A program made the translations under genes and the position numbers. A model generated the notes under the pieces. That model was not told the DNA's origin and did not search any database. It saw only the letters and a program-made list of their open reading frames with translations. A DNA stretch of 64,000 nt, taken from positions 1 to 64,000 of the forward strand of contig CAKTCT010000010.1 in the NCBI GenBank assembly GCA_934539585.1. Reading direction: 5' to 3'. Shown here piece by piece: positions 57,098 through 64,000 of this stretch. Origin of the DNA: an uncultured Oscillospiraceae bacterium. Its GTDB lineage: Bacteria; Bacillota; Clostridia; Oscillospirales; Ruminococcaceae. Each line of letters opens with the position of its first letter. Within the stretch, counting starts at the first letter, position 1.

Positions 57098-58210
57098 TCA
57101 GGCTTCTTCCACCCGACCCCCTGTGACGGTAAAGATCCGGCCGCTTTCCATCCGAAGGGTGTTGGAAACGTCGCAGCAGGTGATGAACACCTGGAAATCC
57201 CGGATCCGGTTCAGTATATAGTCTTGACGGCTTTGGTCCAGTTCACTCATGACGTCGTCCAGCAAAACCACGGGATTTTCCCCGGTGATGCGGCGGATGA
57301 GGTTGGCCTCGCTGAGCTTCAGGGCCACGGCGCAGCTCCGCTTCTGGCCCTGGGAGCCGTAGACCCGGGCCGGCCGGCCGTCGATATTCAGGGAAAGATC
57401 GTCCCGGTGGGCCCCCCGGGTGGTGCAGCGCATCCGGCGGTCGTTTTCCCGCTCCCCCTGCAGAACGGCAAGGTAGCTCCGGATCAGCTCCTCGGTATAG
57501 GCGGTAAGAGGGGTCTCCGCCGGGAAGACCGAGGATTCGTACTCCGCGGAAAAGGCTTCGGAAAAGCCGGTGAAGCCGCCGTAAATTTCCGCCGCCACCG
57601 GCCGGAGCTTCTGGACATAGTCCTCCCGGAACACCGAAAGGATGGTCCCAAGCTTGGCAAGCTGCAAATCCCAGACGTCTAAAGTATCGGCGAAGCGGTC
57701 GTAGCGGCCCGCGTCCCGGAGCAGGGAGTTCCGCTGCTCCAGCACGGCGTTATACTGGGCCAGGTACCGGCCGTAGGCGGGCTTCAGGCCGCTGATGGCC
57801 GTATCCAGGAACCGCCGCCGCTCCCCCGGACCGTCCTGGACGATGGAAAGCCCCGTGGGGTCGAAGATCACCGCCGGAAAGGTCCCGAAAAGCTCCGAAG
57901 GGGACTTCAGGGGGACGCCGTTCAACAGAATCTTCCGCTTCCGCTCCCCGCCGGTGAAGCTTAAAAACTGCTCCCGCTCCCGGTCCCGGAAGGAAACCTC
58001 CACCCGGAAGACCTCCGCCCCGAAGCGGATCATCTGGCTTTCCCGGGCCCCCCGGAAGCTGCGGTTCCCCGTCAGCAGCCAGACGGCCTCGATGAGGTTG
58101 GTCTTTCCCTGGGCGTTCTGGCCCAGGATGATATTGATGTTCTCGCAAGGAGCGATTTCCGCGGCTTCCAGGTTCCGGAAATCGGCAAGCCGCAGCGACT
58201 GGATGATCAC
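57098..58210 (-). CDS. recF: DNA replication and repair protein RecF
   Basis: SMC-like ATPase that helps load RecA at gapped DNA. The 370-residue protein has Walker A GQNAQGKTN (about residue 30), the signature region SQGQKRSCAVALKLSEA (about residue 282) and the D-box/Walker B PVVLLDDVMSELD (about residue 308). It lies in the canonical dnaN-yaaA-recF order, 19 bases after yaaA. Confidence 0.96.
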   Translation of the reverse strand: MIIQSLRLADFRNLEAAEIAPCENINIILGQNAQGKTNLIEAVWLLTGNRSFRGARESQMIRFGAEVFRVEVSFRDREREQFLSFTGGERKRKILLNGVPLKSPSELFGTFPAVIFDPTGLSIVQDGPGERRRFLDTAISGLKPAYGRYLAQYNAVLEQRNSLLRDAGRYDRFADTLDVWDLQLAKLGTILSVFREDYVQKLRPVAAEIYGGFTGFSEAFSAEYESSVFPAETPLTAYTEELIRSYLAVLQGERENDRRMRCTTRGAHRDDLSLNIDGRPARVYGSQGQKRSCAVALKLSEANLIRRITGENPVVLLDDVMSELDQSRQDYILNRIRDFQVFITCCDVSNTLRMESGRIFTVTGGRVEEA

Positions 58211-58228
58211 GAAATCCCTCCCGGGCCG

Positions 58229-58441
58229 TCAATCGATGATATAAAGGGTATCCTCTACCTGGACCTCGTCTCCCCGGAAGAGCTTTTTCCCCCGCTGGGA
58301 GCAGGTCTCGCCGTTATATTTGACCAGGCCCTCCTTGACAAGGAGCTTGGCGTGGCCGCCGGTCTCCGCGGCGCCGGTGAATTTCAGGAACTGGTCCAGC
58401 TTGATGAAGCCGGTTTTGATCTTTACACGTTTAGTTGTCAT
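58229..58441 (-). CDS. yaaA: S4-domain protein YaaA
   Basis: A 70-residue RNA-binding S4-domain protein (LDQFLKFTGAAETGG and the KEGLVKYNGETCSQRGKKL stretch). The gene overlaps the dnaN end by 11 bases, the standard position between dnaN and recF. A role in ribosome assembly has been suggested for the family. Confidence 0.93.
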   Translation of the reverse strand: MTTKRVKIKTGFIKLDQFLKFTGAAETGGHAKLLVKEGLVKYNGETCSQRGKKLFRGDEVQVEDTLYIID

Positions 58442-59549
58442 CTTTCAACCTCATGGGCATGACCAGGAACACGAAGCTGTCGCCCTCCAGAGGAAGGAGC
58501 TTGATGGGCGAAAAGGCGGTGTTGATCTCGATGGCCAGTTCGTCCTGTTCGCTGGCTTTCAGCGCGTCGGTCATGTATTTGTTGTTGAACCCGATGCGGA
58601 CGGGCTCCCCTTCCAGCCGGACGGGGATGGAGTCGTTGACCTTGCCCATGGAGGTCTCGCAGGAAATGGAGACCTGGCCGTCCTCGAACAGGGCCTTCAC
58701 CGGGTTTTTGATCTTCTCGCTGATAATGATGGAAGCGCGGTTGATGCTTTCGGCGAATTCCCGGGCGGAAAGCACGATCCGGGTCTTCTTCTCCTTGGGG
58801 ATGGCGGCGTTGTAGTCGATGAAGTCCCCTTCCAGCAGCCGGGAGAGGATGGTGTAGCCGCCGCACTCAAAGACGATGTGCTTGCTGCCCAGCTTGAGAA
58901 GGACCTCCCGGTCCTCGCCGTCGGAGAACTTGCCGATGAGCTTCAGAAGCTCGGAAAGGGTCCGGCCCGGGGCCACGAACTTGAAGTTTTCCGGGCAGCT
59001 CACCGGCTCCTTCCGCAGCGCCAGCCGGCAGCCGTCTACGGAGACCAGATACAGGACCTCGTTTTTGATCTCAAACAGGGTACCGGTCAGCACCGGGGTG
59101 GCCGCGTCCTGGGAAACGGCGAACAGCGTCTGGGAGATCATGCTCCGCAGCGTCTCCGCCGGGAGCCGGAAGGAGCGCTCCTCGCTGATGACGGGGATCT
59201 CCGGGTATTCCTCGGCGCTCATGCCCAGGATGGTGAACTGGGCCCCGCCGCTGCGGATGATGGTCAGCAGCTTGTCGTCGGTGGTCAGGGAAAGGGTCCC
59301 GGCAGGCATCCGGTTGATGATCTCCCCGAAAAGCCGGGCGTTCAGGATGATTTCCCCGTCCTCCCGGGAATCCACTTCGATCTCCTTGGTAATGCCCAGC
59401 TCCAGATTGTAGCCGATGACGGTCAGCCGGCCGCTTTTGCAGCGGAGCAGGACGCACTCCAGGGCCATCAGGGTGGATTTGGCCGACACGGCGGGAGAAA
59501 CGTTGTTCACCGCCTCGCAGAGAACGGCTTTTTCACAAGAAAAATTCAT
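58431..59549 (-). CDS. dnaN: DNA polymerase III sliding clamp, beta subunit
   Basis: Ring-shaped processivity factor for the replicative polymerase. The 372-residue protein has three clamp domains, opening MNFSCEKAVLCEAVNNVSPA and ending with the usual VFLVMPMRL tail that closes the peptide pocket. The ATG at 59549 has AGGAGG upstream by 5-6 bases; in-frame codons before it are not used. It lies downstream of oriC and upstream of yaaA. Confidence 0.97.
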   Translation of the reverse strand: MNFSCEKAVLCEAVNNVSPAVSAKSTLMALECVLLRCKSGRLTVIGYNLELGITKEIEVDSREDGEIILNARLFGEIINRMPAGTLSLTTDDKLLTIIRSGGAQFTILGMSAEEYPEIPVISEERSFRLPAETLRSMISQTLFAVSQDAATPVLTGTLFEIKNEVLYLVSVDGCRLALRKEPVSCPENFKFVAPGRTLSELLKLIGKFSDGEDREVLLKLGSKHIVFECGGYTILSRLLEGDFIDYNAAIPKEKKTRIVLSAREFAESINRASIIISEKIKNPVKALFEDGQVSISCETSMGKVNDSIPVRLEGEPVRIGFNNKYMTDALKASEQDELAIEINTAFSPIKLLPLEGDSFVFLVMPMRLKDDN

Positions 59550-59689
59550 AGAGAACCTCCTATCAGACGATTTGACAGGCTGTGCGCCTGAGAAAGACAC
59601 ATTTTATTTGTTTTACAGAGAGTATAAACGGCGTTGCAGGAGCTTAGGTCCCCGCCTGCAGAAAATGCAGCAAACTATTTTTGTTACTG

Positions 59690-59966
59690 CAATAGAAAGA
59701 TAGAAAAGAATAAGATAAAAACAGTAGTAGTAGTAGGGCCTGTGGAAATGGGGACGAGGCCCTGTAATCCCCGGAAAAACCTGGACAAACCGGGTCTTTT
59801 CTCCGCGTGAATCCGCCGTGGGATTTTTGTGGGATTGTGGATGGCGGATTTTTCGTTCACCGGAGTGTGGATGATTTCCGGTGAACTCCGGTGGACAGGT
59901 GAAAAATTTCGGGGAGGAATTTCCGGCCGGACTTTTTCACTTTTCTCCACAATTTTGTGTGGAAAA
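59690..59966. other. oriC (unwinding element and DnaA boxes)
   Basis: Between dnaN and dnaA. On the plus strand an A-rich stretch (59691-59722) leads to four TAG trios (59725-59736), GGCC, then a DnaA-box-like TGTGGAAAT (59741-59749). In reverse complement this reads DnaA box, GC block, CTA trios, the layout of Bacillus-type unwinding regions. More box-like sites lie at 59836-59844, 59866-59874, 59943-59951 and 59958-59966. The rest of the gap to 60078 shows no gene. Confidence 0.8.
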
Positions 59967-60078
59967 CTTCCCGGTGAATTTCGTGGAGATTTTTCTGCGT
60001 CCCGGAAACCGGGGCTTTTTCCCGGAAGTTTTCCCCATTTTCAGGGGATTGGGCCGTTTTTTCCGGATTTACCCGCTG

Positions 60079-61518
60079 TTATTTGTCCCGGATGTTTTTG
60101 ATGATGTCCTCGATGATGCCCTTGTCGTGGGGGTTGGTCTTGATGAGATTCTCCACCTTTTTCAGGGTGTAGACGATGGTAGTGTGGTCCCGGCCGCCGA
60201 ATTCCTGGCCGATCTCCTTCATGGTGGACTGGGTGATCTCCCGGACGATGTAAATGGCGATCTGCCGGGCCTGGGAGATGGGGGCGTTCTTTTTATTGGA
60301 GCGGATGTCCGCCGGGGAGACGTGATAGGTCTGGGCCACCTCGTCAATGATCCGCTCGATGGTGATGGGCACCGGCTGGTTGTCGTTGAGGATCTCCTTG
60401 ATCACGTTCTGGGCCACGCTGAGGGTGGGCTCGGAGCCGGTATAGAGCTTGTACATCTTGATCTTCTTCACGGCGCCCTCCAGCTGGCGGATGTTGCTTT
60501 TCAGCTTGGTGGCGATGAAGTTGGTGATGTCGTCGGGGATGCGGAGCTGCAGAAGCTCGGCCTTCCGCTGGATGATGGCGATCCGGGTCTCCAGGTCCGG
60601 CACGCCGATGTCCGCCAGGATGCCCCATTCGAACCGGGATTTCAGCCGGTCGGCGATGATGTTGATGTCCTTGGGGGGCCGGTCCGAGGTGATGACGATC
60701 TGTTTGCCGCACTGGTAAAGCTCGTTGAAGGTATGGAAGAACTCCTCCTGGGAGGCGTCCTTCCCCGACAGGAACTGGATGTCGTCAATGAGGAAGAAGT
60801 CGGAGTGGCGGTACTTCTGATGGAAGGTGTTGGTGGTCTGGTTCTTGATGGCCACGATGAGCTCGTTGGAGAAGGTCTCCGAGTTGGTGTAGATGATATT
60901 CATGTTGGGGTTGTTCTTCTTGACCTCGTTTTTGATGGCCATAAGAAGGTGGGTCTTCCCCAGGCCGCTGGGGCCGTAGATGAACAGGGGGTTGTAGGGC
61001 TTGATGGAGGACGCGCTGAGGTTCACCGAGTTGGCCACGGACTTGCAGGCAGTGTACGCAAATTCGTTTTTGCTGCCCACGATAAAGGTGTCGAAGGTGT
61101 ACTCGTACTCCCCGATGCCCATGTCGGCCTCGCTGATGGGCCGGGAGATTTCCGGCAGCTCCGGCTCCCCGGCGGAAAAGGCCGGCGCCTGCTGGACCGG
61201 CTCCGGATAGACCGGGGCGGGGGCAGGCTCCCCCTGGACCGGCGGCTTCATGGTGTCCGCCGCGCAGAGGATTTCCACCTTCACAGGGAACCCCAGAACC
61301 TGGGCAAAGGCTTCCTTCAGAGGCTCCAGATACTGGTCCTGTAAGATGCTGCGGTGGAACTCAAAGGGCACCACCAGATAGGCGGTGTTGTTCTCGAACC
61401 GGCCGGGCTGGATGTTTTTGATCCAGCAGGTGTAGGCGGTTTCCGTCAGTTCATTGGCCCGGACCTTCTCCTGAAAGTACTCTTTTACCAGGTTTAACAC
61501 GTCGGAAAACGACTGCAT
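60079..61518 (-). CDS. dnaA: Chromosomal replication initiator DnaA
   Basis: AAA+ initiator that binds oriC boxes and opens the origin. The 479-residue protein has domain I at the start (MQSFSDVLNLVKEYF), a linker with Pro/Ala runs, Walker A GPSGLGKTHLL (about residue 171), Walker B FFLIDDIQFLSGK (about residue 234), and domain IV with the DnaA signature GQEFGGRDHTTIVY (about residue 445). The ATG at 61518 has GGAGG about 9 bases upstream; the longer in-frame extension upstream has no ribosome site. Confidence 0.97.
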   Translation of the reverse strand: MQSFSDVLNLVKEYFQEKVRANELTETAYTCWIKNIQPGRFENNTAYLVVPFEFHRSILQDQYLEPLKEAFAQVLGFPVKVEILCAADTMKPPVQGEPAPAPVYPEPVQQAPAFSAGEPELPEISRPISEADMGIGEYEYTFDTFIVGSKNEFAYTACKSVANSVNLSASSIKPYNPLFIYGPSGLGKTHLLMAIKNEVKKNNPNMNIIYTNSETFSNELIVAIKNQTTNTFHQKYRHSDFFLIDDIQFLSGKDASQEEFFHTFNELYQCGKQIVITSDRPPKDINIIADRLKSRFEWGILADIGVPDLETRIAIIQRKAELLQLRIPDDITNFIATKLKSNIRQLEGAVKKIKMYKLYTGSEPTLSVAQNVIKEILNDNQPVPITIERIIDEVAQTYHVSPADIRSNKKNAPISQARQIAIYIVREITQSTMKEIGQEFGGRDHTTIVYTLKKVENLIKTNPHDKGIIEDIIKNIRDK

Positions 61519-61558
61519 GGTGAAATTCCTCCAATGTGAATCGTTGTGAAAGGTAAAA

Positions 61559-61583
61559 TGTGGATAGCTCCAGGTTTTCCACA
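61559..61583. promoter_or_regulatory. DnaA boxes in the dnaA leader
   Basis: TGTGGATAG (61559-61567) and TTTTCCACA (61575-61583) lie between the dnaA promoter and its start, in the right place for DnaA autoregulation or as a second origin cluster. Confidence 0.65.
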
Positions 61584-61761
61584 TAAAAATGTTGAGAAAA
61601 GTGAATAAGTAGGATATCTGCCGTGGCAAAATGCGTAAAAAACACGCCACACAGTCATTCGGGAAAATTTCACCGCGTGGGGAGAATAACTGCGTGAACC
61701 ATGTGAGTTTTTTCGGTATTCTGTTGAAAAAAATCGAAAAACTTCTATTTCTACGCTTTTC

Positions 61762-61790
61762 ATTATACCATACCCGAATTTTTTTTACAA
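61762..61790 (-). promoter_or_regulatory. Promoter of dnaA
   Basis: Minus-strand TTGTAA (61785-61790), 17-base A/T-rich spacer, TATAAT (61762-61767), about 240 bases before dnaA. Confidence 0.75.
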
Positions 61791-61935
61791 GTTTTCCCCC
61801 TTGGATTTCTGAAAAAAACCGGAATTTTTCTTCCGGAGGAGGAGCGCGTTTTCCGCCCCTTCTTCCCCGCTTCCGCCGCCCGGAGAAGTTTCCGGGAAAA
61901 AAGCCCGGAAAAATGTGAATTTTCCGAAAAAACAG

Positions 61936-61965
61936 TTGACAAATCCGCCGGTTCTCCTTTATACT
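61936..61965 (+). promoter_or_regulatory. Promoter of rpmH
   Basis: TTGACA (61936-61941), 18-base spacer, TATACT (61960-61965), about 110 bases before rpmH. The leader between 61970 and 62060 has no gene. Confidence 0.8.
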
Positions 61966-62077
61966 ATTATCTTGAAGGTGTCTGCTGATTTGACTGGTAA
62001 AATCAACGGCTTGTTGGATTTTGGAGACAAGATCACCGGCAGGGACCCACACTTCGCACTTTAAAGGAGGGTATAAA

Positions 62078-62212
62078 ATGAAACGGACATATCAGCCCAA
62101 GAAACTGCACCGCCAGAAGGTCCATGGCTTCCGCAAGAGAATGGCCAGCGCCAACGGCCGGAAGGTTCTGAAAAGAAGACGCGATAAAGGCAGAGCGAGA
62201 CTGTCTTATTAA
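62078..62212 (+). CDS. rpmH: 50S ribosomal protein bL34
   Basis: A 44-residue, very basic ribosomal protein ([18 protein letters not shown] and the [13 protein letters not shown] tail), first gene on the plus-strand side of the origin. AAAGGAGG lies 7 bases before the ATG. It precedes rnpA as in most bacteria. Confidence 0.97.
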   Translation: MKRTYQPKKLHRQKVHGFRKRMASANGRKVLKRRRDKGRARLSY

Positions 62213-62256
62213 GAGAAGCTTTTCGGATCTGCACCAGCTGCATTCCGCAAAAGGAG

Positions 62257-62300
62257 TGGGAGCCATGCGTCGTTTCGGAGGCATGGCTTCCTCTGTTTCC
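62257..62300 (+). terminator. Attenuator-type hairpin between rpmH and rnpA
   Basis: AGCCATGC (near 62261-62268) pairs with GCATGGCT (62281-62288) and is followed by a T/C-rich stretch. It may reduce rnpA output relative to rpmH. Confidence 0.55.
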
Positions 62301-62339
62301 TATTAAAATCCGGAGGCGGCTGCCTTTAAAGGATCGTTT

Positions 62340-62744
62340 ATGGAAGAAAAAAATCAGCGGAGCCCCGGCGCTCCGCTTCGGATAAAAGGCTCCCTTTCCA
62401 CCTTAAAGCTCAACAAGGAATTCAAGCGGGCCTACTATCAGGGAAAAAGCAAGGCGACCCCCTATTTCATCTGCTACCGGGTGAAGAACCGGGGACAGGG
62501 TCTCCGCTACGGCCTGACCACCTCCAAAAAGGTGGGCAACGCCGTCAGCCGGAACCACGCCCGCCGTCTGCTCCGGGCGGCCATCCGCTCGGTGGAGCCC
62601 CGGATGGGCGACAACTTCGACTACGTATTCGTGGCCCGGGAGCGGATTCTCACCGCCAAGTCCTACCAGGTGGCGGCTATGATGAAGGGCTGCTTCAAGG
62701 ATTTGGAAAAGCCCTCCCCGCCCAAAGGAAAGAACCCGGGATGA
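62340..62744 (+). CDS. rnpA: Ribonuclease P protein component
   Basis: Basic protein subunit of RNase P, which with its RNA trims the 5' ends of tRNA precursors. The 134-residue protein has the RNR-type motif in [18 protein letters not shown] (about residue 65) and the central [10 protein letters not shown]. It overlaps yidD by 4 bases. Confidence 0.96.
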   Translation: MEEKNQRSPGAPLRIKGSLSTLKLNKEFKRAYYQGKSKATPYFICYRVKNRGQGLRYGLTTSKKVGNAVSRNHARRLLRAAIRSVEPRMGDNFDYVFVARERILTAKSYQVAAMMKGCFKDLEKPSPPKGKNPG

Positions 62745-63016
62745 TGAGGCGGTTTCTCATGGCCTGCATCCGGCTTTACCAGCGGACCTTTTCTAAGATG
62801 AAGGCCCCGTGCTGCCGGTTTTACCCCACCTGCTCCGCCTACGCCCTGGAAGCCATCCGGCGGTTCGGCGCGCTGAAGGGCGGAATTTTAAGCATCCGCC
62901 GGATTCTGCGCTGCAACCCCTTCTGCCGCGGCGGCATCGATCCGGTGCCGGAGGAGTTCCGCTGGCATTACCCCAGGAAGAAGACGGGAACGGACTCCCA
63001 GCCCCCTTCCCGATAA
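62741..63016 (+). CDS. yidD: Membrane protein insertion efficiency factor YidD
   Basis: A 91-residue protein that helps YidC insert membrane proteins. It has the family motif [20 protein letters not shown] (Cys-x-x-x-x-P-T-C-S) near residue 27. The start overlaps rnpA as ATGATG, and yidC follows by 15 bases. Confidence 0.95.
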   Translation: MMRRFLMACIRLYQRTFSKMKAPCCRFYPTCSAYALEAIRRFGALKGGILSIRRILRCNPFCRGGIDPVPEEFRWHYPRKKTGTDSQPPSR

Positions 63017-63031
63017 GAAAGGAATTTGTTC

Positions 63032-64000
63032 ATGTCACAGCTTTTCGGTATCCCTCTTGGTTGGATCATGTGGCTCCTTTATAAGGTGATCCCCAACTAC
63101 GGCATCGTTCTGATCCTCTTTACCATTCTGGTCAAAGCCGCGCTGTTCCCCCTCTCCATCAAGCAGCAGAAATCCACCGCGAAAATGGCGGTGTTCCAGC
63201 CCAAGATCGACGAGATCAACAAAAAATACGCCAACAACAAGCAGAAGCAGCAGGAAGAGATGATGAAGCTCTATGAGGCCCATGGGTATAACCCCATGAG
63301 CGGCTGCCTGCCTCTCCTGATCCAGTTCCCCATCCTTTTCGGCATCATCGACGTGGTCTATAAGCCTCTGACCCATCTGCTGCGGATTCCCAAGGACACC
63401 ATGAACGCCGCAGCGGAAATCCTCAAGACCAACTACGAGGCCCTGGGCCAGGTGGTGGGCCAGCAGCAGCTCCAGATCATCTCCGAGATGCACAACCCCG
63501 AGCACGCCCAGTGGTTCGCAAGCCTGGGCACGGAATTCATGGACAAGGTCTCCGGCTTCAACTACTCCCTGTTTGGCCTGGACCTGGGCCAGATTCCCAA
63601 GCTGGGCTGGAACTGGCTGATGCTGGTGCCCATCCTCTCCGGCCTGACCTCTCTGCTGGTGTCCATCATCTCCACCAAGATGAGCCCCTCCGCCCAGCAG
63701 CAGCAAAGCGGCATGATGAAGGGCATGATGTACGGGATGCCGCTGCTTTCCGTGCTGTTCGCCTTCTCTCTGCCCGTAGGCGTGGGTATTTACTGGATCA
63801 TCTCCAACCTCCTTTCTGGCGTTCAGTCCGTGGTGCTCTTCAAGCTCTATAACCCGGAAAAATACAAGGCCGAGTATCAGGCCCAGCTGGAAGCCGAGGA
63901 AGCCAAACGCCGCCAGGAACGGGAAAAACGCCGCCAGAAAAAACTGGCCCGGGGCGAGGAGCTTTCCGACGAGGATTTAGAGGAAGACGAGCTCCGCCGC
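63032..64000 (+). CDS. yidC: Membrane protein insertase YidC (partial, right edge)
   Basis: Inserts and folds inner-membrane proteins with or without SecYEG. The first 323 residues are present; the gene runs off the window. It begins MSQLFGIPLGWIMWLLYKV with no lipoprotein signal, contains the PLSIKQQKSTAKMAVFQPKI cytoplasmic loop and helices near residues 95-115, 205-225, 240-260 and 265-285, and a charged tail (AKRRQEREKRRQKK) that suggests ribosome contact. It ends in the window at EEDELRR. Confidence 0.95.
   Translation, partial: MSQLFGIPLGWIMWLLYKVIPNYGIVLILFTILVKAALFPLSIKQQKSTAKMAVFQPKIDEINKKYANNKQKQQEEMMKLYEAHGYNPMSGCLPLLIQFPILFGIIDVVYKPLTHLLRIPKDTMNAAAEILKTNYEALGQVVGQQQLQIISEMHNPEHAQWFASLGTEFMDKVSGFNYSLFGLDLGQIPKLGWNWLMLVPILSGLTSLLVSIISTKMSPSAQQQQSGMMKGMMYGMPLLSVLFAFSLPVGVGIYWIISNLLSGVQSVVLFKLYNPEKYKAEYQAQLEAEEAKRRQEREKRRQKKLARGEELSDEDLEEDELRR

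Noticed and set aside
59600..60075. Small genes in the dnaN-dnaA gap
   Set aside because: Short frames only, no ribosome sites, and the stretch is accounted for by origin elements.
61519..62053. An N-terminal extension of dnaA of about 178 codons
   Set aside because: It crosses the dnaA promoter and DnaA boxes, has no ribosome site, and the family start MQSFSDVL lies at 61518 behind GGAGG.

Overview
The window is chromosomal DNA from a high-GC, low-spore-type Firmicute, most likely a gut member of the Oscillospiraceae (Oscillibacter/Lawsonibacter-like). That placement rests on the Bacillota gene order around the origin (dnaA-dnaN-yaaA-recF-remB-gyrB-gyrA one way, rpmH-rnpA-yidD-yidC the other), AGGAGG ribosome sites, an RNase J and GdpP gene, LPXTG pili with sortases, and GC-rich codon use. 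It was judged from the sequence alone, without a database search.

Layout. 1-10211: minus-strand housekeeping run ftsH, hpt, tilS, dnaB, rplI, gdpP, rnj, several genes overlapping. 10212-12571: long rnj leader, a degenerate phosphohexomutase-like gene, and a block of palindromic repeats also found at the left edge of the window. 12572-17182: acetyltransferase, tRNA-Glu and tRNA-Met, rsmA, a polysaccharide deacetylase and an AraC regulator. 17343-40733: a sugar island read mostly on the plus strand, against the direction of replication. 40782-51268: a small membrane-bound XRE regulator and a sortase-assembled pilus locus. 51502-61518: gyrA, a YcxB-like gene, gyrB, remB, recF, yaaA, dnaN, oriC and dnaA. 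61936-64000: rpmH, rnpA, yidD and the start of yidC.

The most interesting system is the sugar island. Its parts fit import and breakdown of N-acetylgalactosamine (GalNAc) glycans inside the cell: an LplABC-type ABC importer, a GH109-like NAD-dependent alpha-N-acetylgalactosaminidase, two GH123-like (DUF4091) enzymes with an adjacent Asp-Glu pair, a ROK sugar kinase, a NagA-type deacetylase, an AgaS-type SIS deaminase/isomerase and a KbaY/GatY-type aldolase, under three AraC-type regulators. The same transcription unit runs on into deoC, a uridine-phosphorylase-like gene, a YczE-type membrane protein and deoB, which return pentose phosphates to glycolysis. An upstream operon of two TIM-barrel isomerases and a Gfo/Idh oxidoreductase may handle another, possibly keto-, sugar.

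Other points: the last 57 codons of the GH109 gene are repeated in a strict 219-bp tandem array whose differences are almost all synonymous; the ABC promoter has four GTCA boxes spaced exactly 11 bp; the palindromic repeat family shows compensated base pairs; the pilus tip protein has a CHAP-like domain with Asp where Cys is expected and a ricin trefoil apparently inserted into a SpaA fold; and oriC carries a clear DnaA box, GC stretch and DnaA-trio arrangement between dnaN and dnaA.
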